From Chordibacter sp038110535 (GTDB lineage: Bacteria; Verrucomicrobiota; Verrucomicrobiia; Opitutales; Seribacteraceae): a DNA stretch of 64,000 bases. Positions 58,713-64,000 of this stretch are shown one piece after another. How positions within the stretch are numbered: the stretch's first letter is position 1; every line of letters begins with the position of its first letter. The DNA lies in NCBI GenBank assembly GCA_038110535.1, contig JAYNJW010000007.1, positions 1-64,000 of the forward strand, given 5' to 3'. The notes under the pieces are model-generated. The model worked only from the letters and a program-made list of their open reading frames with translations. It searched no databases and was not told the DNA's origin. The position numbers and the translations under genes are program-made.

Positions 58713-60647
58713 ATGTCTCAATTGGCCAAAAGAAACACGGTTAGCTTGCGTAGGGAATGGCGGCTTTTTGACCGTGACCATGCCAAGCCCGAGACTTTTC
58801 TCAGGCTTTGTGAGAGAATGATTGAAGTAGGCGAATTTTTACTCGCCCATGATGTGGCCCGGGCCGGACTGGCAAACTATTCCAATCACAAAGCCCTGGC
58901 CCAAAGGGCAGCCCATGCTCTTTGCAAAGCTGGTTCCCCCCTGACTGCGACGCATATTCTGGAGGAACTTGTTGCGACAGGAGTGACCGATGTTGAGACG
59001 CAAAGTCTTTTGGCGAGTGCCTACAAAGATTTGTGCGAAAATACCACAGATAATGCCAAAAAACAGGATTATGCAGATTTGGCAATTGCCCGCTACGAAC
59101 AGGCTTACCTGGGCAGAAAATCAGAAAGTTCCGGCAAGGAAAACCTCGATAATTTATACTATCCATGCATCAATATCGCATTCATGCATTTCGTTTGCAT
59201 GAATTATGAAAAGGCTCGCGAATACGCCACAACTGCGTTGGAGATGTGTTGTTCCATCCTTGAAATGGATGAAGCGAATTATTGGGTCAGGGCAACTCAG
59301 GGAGAGTCATTCCTCTTGCTGGGAAGAATTGACGAAGCCCTCGATGCTTATTCATTGGCGGTAGAATTGCCTGATGCCAAGCCCTCCTATGTTGCCAGTA
59401 CCCGCAAGCAGGCCTTGCAAATCAGTTCCCTCTACGAGGATCCCAGCATTCGTCAAAGAATTAGCAGTGCCTTTCCCACCCTAGGAATTGTTGCTTGTTC
59501 TGGACACTTGATCGATAATCCTGGTAAGAGTCGACGGTTCCCTCAGGAGGCAGAATTGATTGTCCGTGCGAAAATTGAGGAAAAACTTGATTTTATGGGA
59601 GCGACATGTGGGTACAGTTCTGCGGCTTGTGGAACCGATATTATTTTCCTGGAAGCTTTGGCAGAGCGCGGTGCGGAGACTCATGTATTTCTTCCCTTTG
59701 CCAAGGAGGAATTTATTCATACCAGTGTGGTGCGGGGTGGGGGCGACTGGGTGGCCCGATTTGAAAAAGTATTGGATAATGCAACCTCTGTGCACTATGT
59801 GACCAATGAGGGGTATTACGGGGATGATGGTTTGTTTTCCTTTTGCAATGATGTGATGCTTGGATTTGCCGCGATGCGTAGCCGTGGACTTGATGAAGTT
59901 CCCAACCTTCTTCTTTTTTGGGATGGGCAAAAAGGAAAGGAAGGAGGCACGGCGGAAGTTGCTCGGTCGTGGAAAGAAACTTTTCAGGAACCCACCATCA
60001 TCAATTCCAATGAAGTATTGGAATTGCTTGACCAATTGGAGGAGCCCCCCATCCCCAAAGGTGATACCAAGCCAATATTTGTCAAAAGTTTCGGGGATAC
60101 GGTTACAGCCCTGCGGTCGGTAAAAACCATGCTCTTTGCGGATGTGGAAGCATTCACCCGAGTAAAAGAAGAACTGACTGCTCAATTTGTGGAAGTTTTT
60201 CACGGGGGAGTGGCGAAAATGATGCAGGAATTAAACTGTAAGCCGGAATTTGTGAATAGTTGGGGAGATAGCTTCTTTGCTGTATTCGATGATTTAAATG
60301 ATGCACTTAGATTGGCCATGCACATGAGGGATTTTTTTGGCTCGGGAAACTGGCCGGAACTATCGGAAAATGGAAACTTGGATGTTCGTATTTCCATGCA
60401 CGCTGGCCCGGTCTATGAGGAGTTTGATCCTTTACTCAAAAAGCCAAACTTTTTTGGCCGTCATGTCAACCAGGCGGCCCGGATCGAACCGATAGTTTTG
60501 CCCGGTTCCGTCTTTGTCTCGGAAACGGTTGCGGCCTTGATTTCTTATCGGTATGGAGATTTTGATTTTGAATATGCGGGTAATCTTGAACTTGCCAAGG
60601 ATTTTGGTGCTTATCCGGTCTATATTTTACAAAGAAAGGGATATTGA
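58713..60647 (+). CDS. TPR - Rossmann-like - class III nucleotide cyclase fusion
   Basis: ATG 58713 gives 644 soluble residues. About 1-245 are helical with TPR-like repeats (NYWVRATQGESFLLLGRIDEALDAYSLAVEL in part). About 255-440 look like a Rossmann/SLOG- or TRAFs-binding-type domain (GATCGYSSAACGTDIIFLEAL). About 470-640 are a class III cyclase: first metal Asp477 in FADVEAF, second Asp519 in NSWGDSFFAVF, and the transition-state Asn/Arg in HVNQAARIE. The usual purine-selecting Lys before GD is Asn515, and the second selector position reads PNFFG. So an active cyclase with unassigned base specificity is predicted. It is 9 bp upstream of the TIR gene, and likely co-transcribed. Confidence 0.85.
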   Translation: MSQLAKRNTVSLRREWRLFDRDHAKPETFLRLCERMIEVGEFLLAHDVARAGLANYSNHKALAQRAAHALCKAGSPLTATHILEELVATGVTDVETQSLLASAYKDLCENTTDNAKKQDYADLAIARYEQAYLGRKSESSGKENLDNLYYPCINIAFMHFVCMNYEKAREYATTALEMCCSILEMDEANYWVRATQGESFLLLGRIDEALDAYSLAVELPDAKPSYVASTRKQALQISSLYEDPSIRQRISSAFPTLGIVACSGHLIDNPGKSRRFPQEAELIVRAKIEEKLDFMGATCGYSSAACGTDIIFLEALAERGAETHVFLPFAKEEFIHTSVVRGGGDWVARFEKVLDNATSVHYVTNEGYYGDDGLFSFCNDVMLGFAAMRSRGLDEVPNLLLFWDGQKGKEGGTAEVARSWKETFQEPTIINSNEVLELLDQLEEPPIPKGDTKPIFVKSFGDTVTALRSVKTMLFADVEAFTRVKEELTAQFVEVFHGGVAKMMQELNCKPEFVNSWGDSFFAVFDDLNDALRLAMHMRDFFGSGNWPELSENGNLDVRISMHAGPVYEEFDPLLKKPNFFGRHVNQAARIEPIVLPGSVFVSETVAALISYRYGDFDFEYAGNLELAKDFGAYPVYILQRKGY

Positions 60648-60656
60648 ACTGGACCT

Positions 60657-62093
60657 ATGCAAAGTTCTTCGCAAGCGATAGGGATTTCTCCTCCTTTTGA
60701 AGCCTATTCGGATGAGGGACCCTATACTTTTGTCAGTTATGCCCATGCGGACAAGGTGGTGGTTTTTGACGCGATGCGCCAACTCCATGACCGAGGGGCA
60801 AATATCTGGTACGATGAGGGCATTAAGCCTGCGGGAGAATGGGTTGAGGAAATTGCCCATGCAATCAAAGCATCGTGCTTGTTTCTGGTATTCATCTCCC
60901 CTCGCTCGGTTGATTCTCGATATGTCAAGAGTGAGGTGGGATATGCCTTGAGTGAAAACAAGGAAGTCCTGACGGTTTTTGTGGAGGAAACCACTTTGCC
61001 GGCCGGTCTGTCCCTGTGTTTGCAGCAATTTCAGTCCGTCTTTTTACAGGATGCTAATTGGAAGGAAAAGGCCCTCGAGACTATTTTCGAAAAAATGGAC
61101 GCACCAGTCTCCTTTACTTCTGAACTGGTGGACAATGGAGAGGAAGTGGTCGATCACGGAAAAATCCTTTGGGACCAATGGGAAAAGTCCAGAGAACGAC
61201 AATTGGCAAGATGGAGCGTGCCCCTGTCGAAAAAAAGAAAAAAAAGAACGAGAAAAGATCCTCAGGAATATTTCCTTTCACCCACGCTAAAACCTGAGAT
61301 TCCTGCATCAAGCAAAGTTTCTGGCTCAACCCGTCATCCTTTTGCAACAAAAGTTGCGGTATGTTCTGAGGATGGGGATATGCACCAAGCGGGAGATTTG
61401 TTCAAAGATCCAACAGCGGGAGATTTTTCGTGGATTCCCGCTGGTGAAATATCGCTTAAAGTTCCCTATTCCGAGGAAACCAAATTAGTCCGCGTAAAAA
61501 ACGGCTTTTGGATGTCGAGATTGCCTATTACTCAGGATTTGTATTTTAATGTCATGGGCAATAACCCAAGTTTTTATGATCCGGCAATTAGTGAAAATGA
61601 ACAAAATTACCCCGTTAATAATGTTTCATGGTTGGATGCCGTTTCCTTTTGTAAAGCCTTGACGATGCTTAGCAAGACTCAGGGGAGTTTGCCGGAGAAT
61701 TATGAGTTTCGCCTGCCTACCGAGGTGGAATGGGAATATTCCTGCCGAGCAGGCAGTCTTACCGACTATTATTTTGGTGACCATACTCACGAATTACAGG
61801 AACACGGGTGGTTCCGGGGGAACAGTCAAAAAAGGCTTCATCCTGTGGGCCTGAAAAAATCAAACCCTTGGAGACTTTTTGATATGTATGGAAATGTCCG
61901 GGAATGGGTAGGCAATTCTTTTGCCAACACTTTACTCAACGATAGTGAACAGGACGAATTTCGCATTAGCCGGGGTGGGGCTTATATGAAGAGTGCAGCC
62001 GAGTGTAAGTCATCTTCCCGTTCCACAAATTCGCTCAACCATCGGTTCCGTAACCTAGGGTTCCGTCCAGTCTTGGCCAAAGTTCCGTCCTGA
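60657..62093 (+). CDS. TIR domain fused to FGE/SUMF1-like domain
   Basis: A 478-residue soluble protein. Residues ~20-130 are a TIR_2-type domain (PYTFVSYAHADK at the first strand); Glu93 in YVKSEVGYAL is at the NADase catalytic position. A basic linker (SKKRKKRTRKDP) leads to ~270-478, an FGE-sulfatase-fold domain with WIPAGEISL, RLPTEVEWEYSCRAG, DMYGNVREWVGN and RISRGGAYM. In true FGE the last block has two cysteines five residues apart; here the first is Lys and only the second is kept (AEC), so sulfatase maturation is unlikely. It is 9 bp after the cyclase gene. No cyclic-nucleotide-binding domain is visible. Confidence 0.88.
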   Translation: MQSSSQAIGISPPFEAYSDEGPYTFVSYAHADKVVVFDAMRQLHDRGANIWYDEGIKPAGEWVEEIAHAIKASCLFLVFISPRSVDSRYVKSEVGYALSENKEVLTVFVEETTLPAGLSLCLQQFQSVFLQDANWKEKALETIFEKMDAPVSFTSELVDNGEEVVDHGKILWDQWEKSRERQLARWSVPLSKKRKKRTRKDPQEYFLSPTLKPEIPASSKVSGSTRHPFATKVAVCSEDGDMHQAGDLFKDPTAGDFSWIPAGEISLKVPYSEETKLVRVKNGFWMSRLPITQDLYFNVMGNNPSFYDPAISENEQNYPVNNVSWLDAVSFCKALTMLSKTQGSLPENYEFRLPTEVEWEYSCRAGSLTDYYFGDHTHELQEHGWFRGNSQKRLHPVGLKKSNPWRLFDMYGNVREWVGNSFANTLLNDSEQDEFRISRGGAYMKSAAECKSSSRSTNSLNHRFRNLGFRPVLAKVPS

Positions 62094-62165
62094 TTGCCGG
62101 TTTGCCCCAAGGGGCAATTTCCGTTGTCAGGGAGTGATCAACTTGTCATGATCATCCCTTTTGTA

Positions 62166-63653
62166 ATGAGCGAGCAGGAAAATACCAAACCCACCCAACA
62201 CGAAGGATTGGACGGAAGTGATCAAGTGGCGGTCCGCCAAGCCAAGCTACAAGGATTGTGCGATTCTGGAAACGATCCCTTTAAGGCAAATTGGGAACAA
62301 ACCCATGTTTCTCAGCAAGCCATCGGCCTTTTAGCGGAAGACGAGGAAATTGGTCCTGAGGTATCCGTGGCTGGACGCATTGTTGCCTTTCGATTAATGG
62401 GCAAGGCTGCCTTTCTTAAATTACTTGACCGAGAAGGAAGGATTCAGGCATATGTGCGCCGGGATGAAATTGGCGAGGAAGAATATGCCACATTCAAGAA
62501 ATTGGACTTGGGAGATTTTATCGGGGTGCGCGGACCGCTTTTTCGAACCAAGACTGGCGAGGTGACCGTTCGGGCCAAGGAATATCGATTGGTCTCCAAA
62601 GCTTTGCGCCCCTTGCCCGAAAAGTGGCATGGATTGAGTGATAGCGACCAGATCTATCGTCAGCGCTACTTGGACCTGGTGGTCAATGATGAGTCCCGTC
62701 AACGATTTAAAACGCGCAGTCGTATCATCCGGGAAATTCGTGAGTTCATGTGGGAACGAGACTTTATCGAAGTCGAGACCCCTATGCTTCAAGCGGTTTC
62801 AGGGGGAGCCGCTGCCCGGCCCTTTCGCACTCATTTTAATGCCCTGGATTGCGATTTTAATTTGCGCATTGCCCTTGAGCTTCACCTCAAGCGCATGCTG
62901 GTGGGTGGATTTGACCGGGTGTTTGAAGTGGGCCGGGTATTCCGAAACGAGGGGCTTTCCCGTCGTCACAATCCAGAATTTACCATGCTCGAGGCCTATC
63001 AGGCATATTCCGATTACCGTGGAATGATGGAACTTACACGCTCTTTGATTCAACAGGTTGCAGAACGTGCACTTGGATGCTTGCAGGTCGAGCGGCCCGA
63101 CGGAGAAGTGATTGATCTGTCTGGTTCCTGGCGGGAGGCAAAATACAAGGATTTGATCAAGGATGCGGTTGGGACAGAGGATTGGTTTGAACTGCCCAAA
63201 TCTGAAAAGTTACAAAAGACCAAAGATATGGGAATCGAAGTGGATCCTGAGCTTGAAGACTTCGAGGTAACCAATGATGTCTTTGAAAAAGTAATCGAGC
63301 ACACCCTAGTTCAGCCAACCTTTGTGACTCATATCCCGAGGGAACTCTGCCCGCTTGCCAAGATTACCCAGTCCGACCCTTCCACCATTGATGTGTTTGA
63401 GCTTTGTATAAACGGGCAGGAGATTGCCCCTGCCTATTCCGAGCAAAACGATCCTGCCGTCCAACGGGATGCCTTTCTTCGCCAAGCGGGGGAAGAAACG
63501 CAGGAATTAGACGACGATTTTCTGCTCGCACTCGAGCATGGTATGCCCCCGGCTGGAGGTATGGGCATGGGAATTGACCGGTTGGTCATTTTTCTGACTA
63601 AAGCGGCCAACATTCGGGACACTATATTGTTTCCCACCTTGCGTCCTCTTTGA
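62166..63653 (+). CDS. lysS: Lysyl-tRNA synthetase, class II
   Basis: LysS charges tRNA-Lys. From ATG 62166 (MSEQENTKPTQHEG) it has 495 residues; an upstream in-frame TTG at 62094 would abut the TIR-gene stop and add unlike residues. The N-terminal OB-fold reads VSVAGRIVAFRLMGKAAFLKL. Motif 2 is FEVGRVFRNEGLSRRHNPEFT, and motif 3 GGMGMGIDRLVIFLT. The DEAD-like insertion and Lys-pocket blocks are normal. It probably has its own promoter within the 72-bp leader. Confidence 0.96.
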   Translation: MSEQENTKPTQHEGLDGSDQVAVRQAKLQGLCDSGNDPFKANWEQTHVSQQAIGLLAEDEEIGPEVSVAGRIVAFRLMGKAAFLKLLDREGRIQAYVRRDEIGEEEYATFKKLDLGDFIGVRGPLFRTKTGEVTVRAKEYRLVSKALRPLPEKWHGLSDSDQIYRQRYLDLVVNDESRQRFKTRSRIIREIREFMWERDFIEVETPMLQAVSGGAAARPFRTHFNALDCDFNLRIALELHLKRMLVGGFDRVFEVGRVFRNEGLSRRHNPEFTMLEAYQAYSDYRGMMELTRSLIQQVAERALGCLQVERPDGEVIDLSGSWREAKYKDLIKDAVGTEDWFELPKSEKLQKTKDMGIEVDPELEDFEVTNDVFEKVIEHTLVQPTFVTHIPRELCPLAKITQSDPSTIDVFELCINGQEIAPAYSEQNDPAVQRDAFLRQAGEETQELDDDFLLALEHGMPPAGGMGMGIDRLVIFLTKAANIRDTILFPTLRPL

Positions 63654-63684
63654 TCGGCGATTACAAACTTCCGCACAGAGAAGA

Positions 63685-64000
63685 ATGAGGAAGCAAAAAG
63701 GCAAGGAGGTACTTACTATTAAACCGGTATGGTGGAGACAGGCATGCTTTACCCTTTTTTTACTACTGGTTAGTGCATTCTTTTCGGTGGTCAGCCGGTT
63801 CGGACTGATCGTTAGCTGGGGGGGTACCATTGTGATGGGTCTTATCAGTCTGCTCAGCCTGCTCGATCAAATTTTTGAATGGTCCCGCTTGCGAATTGAT
63901 CACCGGGGCTACTCTTTGCGTGGATGGTTTAGAAACCAAAGGATCGAACACCATGAGATTGAAGATTTTGAAATTCTCGAATTTGCGGGCAAAAAATTAC
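63685..64000 (+). CDS. Membrane protein with PH-like segment, 3' end beyond the window (partial)
   Basis: ATG 63685 starts a frame open to the right edge (105 codons visible). It has a basic start (MRKQKGKEVL), two hydrophobic segments (ACFTLFLLLVSAFFSVVS and GGTIVMGLISLLSLL), then LRIDHRGYSLRGWFRNQRIE, a pattern seen in bacterial PH-domain/STM3941-like membrane proteins, where a strand pair follows the helices. Function unknown. It is 31 bp downstream of lysS. Confidence 0.75.
   Translation, partial: MRKQKGKEVLTIKPVWWRQACFTLFLLLVSAFFSVVSRFGLIVSWGGTIVMGLISLLSLLDQIFEWSRLRIDHRGYSLRGWFRNQRIEHHEIEDFEILEFAGKKL

Noticed and set aside
59481..60203. Open frame (240 codons) antisense to the cyclase gene
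   Set aside because: Basic, Phe/Lys-rich shadow without motifs; the plus-strand cyclase explains the region.
60657..62093. Formylglycine-generating enzyme able to mature the nearby sulfatases
   Set aside because: The first of the two FGE cysteines is Lys and the protein is a cytosolic TIR fusion without a signal peptide, so sulfatase maturation is unlikely.
58713..62093. Canonical Pycsar system
   Set aside because: No cyclic-nucleotide-binding domain is seen on the TIR protein, and the cyclase has extra TPR and Rossmann regions; only a distant functional analogy is claimed.
1..64000. CRISPR array, tRNA/rRNA genes, insertion sequences, prophage genes
   Set aside because: No regularly spaced repeats, cloverleaf with TTCRA loop, transposase or phage protein was visible in any gap or frame.

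Overview
The window looks like a chromosomal piece of a Gram-negative-type bacterium of the PVC superphylum, most likely Verrucomicrobiota of the Opitutia/Puniceicoccales kind. This is inferred from gene content: three formylglycine-type sulfatases, a GreA with a long N-terminal extension of the sort also known from Chlamydiae, a McsA-McsB-ClpC operon in a genome rich in signal-peptide and lipoprotein genes, and starts that mostly lack strong Shine-Dalgarno sequences. Genes are densely packed. No gap exceeds about 135 bp, and I see no tRNA, rRNA, insertion sequence, prophage or CRISPR array.

Layout. 1-1111: 5' part of a secreted sulfatase, running off the left edge. 1156-2214: queA. 2332-9500: acs, ilvE and the protein-quality-control operon mcsA-mcsB-clpC, then ndk (to 10013). 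10022-11976: ispF, ispD and pyrF on the minus strand, divergent from ispE; then ptsI facing a converging HPr gene. 15169-16287: pgpA and pgsA (phosphatidylglycerol synthesis). 16390-21242: coaD with an MFS transporter, the giant GreA, and an ArsR-methyltransferase fusion. 21251-27087: a minus-strand run of a DUF255 thioredoxin-fold protein, a PfkB sugar kinase, a small unknown and an M3 oligopeptidase. 27223-30713: a Bax-inhibitor-1-like protein, two unknowns, SufE and a lipoprotein. 30832-34409: two tandem secreted sulfatases. 34406-39343: a fatty-acid desaturase, PEP carboxylase and a kinase-like unknown. 39438-43371: a translationally coupled TesA/YbbA/YbbP-like set. 43412-47508: membrane protein, DUF2256, photolyase/cryptochrome, ADP-ribosylglycohydrolase and histone-deacetylase-family genes. 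47522-53388: envelope unknowns, a tail of seven NPF/SPF motifs, a MORN-like lipoprotein, a degenerate trypsin-like protein and an HtrA protease with about four PDZ-like domains. 53506-58641: AI-2E-type permease, dnaE and rpsU. 58713-62093: a TPR/Rossmann/class III cyclase gene and, 9 bp later, a TIR-FGE-like gene. 62166-63653: lysS. 63685-64000: start of a membrane protein, running off the right edge.

The most interesting locus is the cyclase plus TIR pair (58713-62093). It combines a nucleotide cyclase whose catalytic metal and transition-state residues are kept but whose purine-selecting positions are not canonical with a TIR protein that keeps the candidate NADase glutamate and carries an FGE-fold domain lacking one of the two FGE cysteines. 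It resembles Pycsar/TIR signalling in logic but not in architecture, and it sits between rpsU and lysS rather than in a defence island. Other points of note are the catalytically dead HtrA paralogue coupled to an intact HtrA, the PVC-type GreA, a kinase-like protein of unknown family, and several well-formed inverted repeats near gene starts. Assignments rest on reading motifs by eye; no database search was possible.
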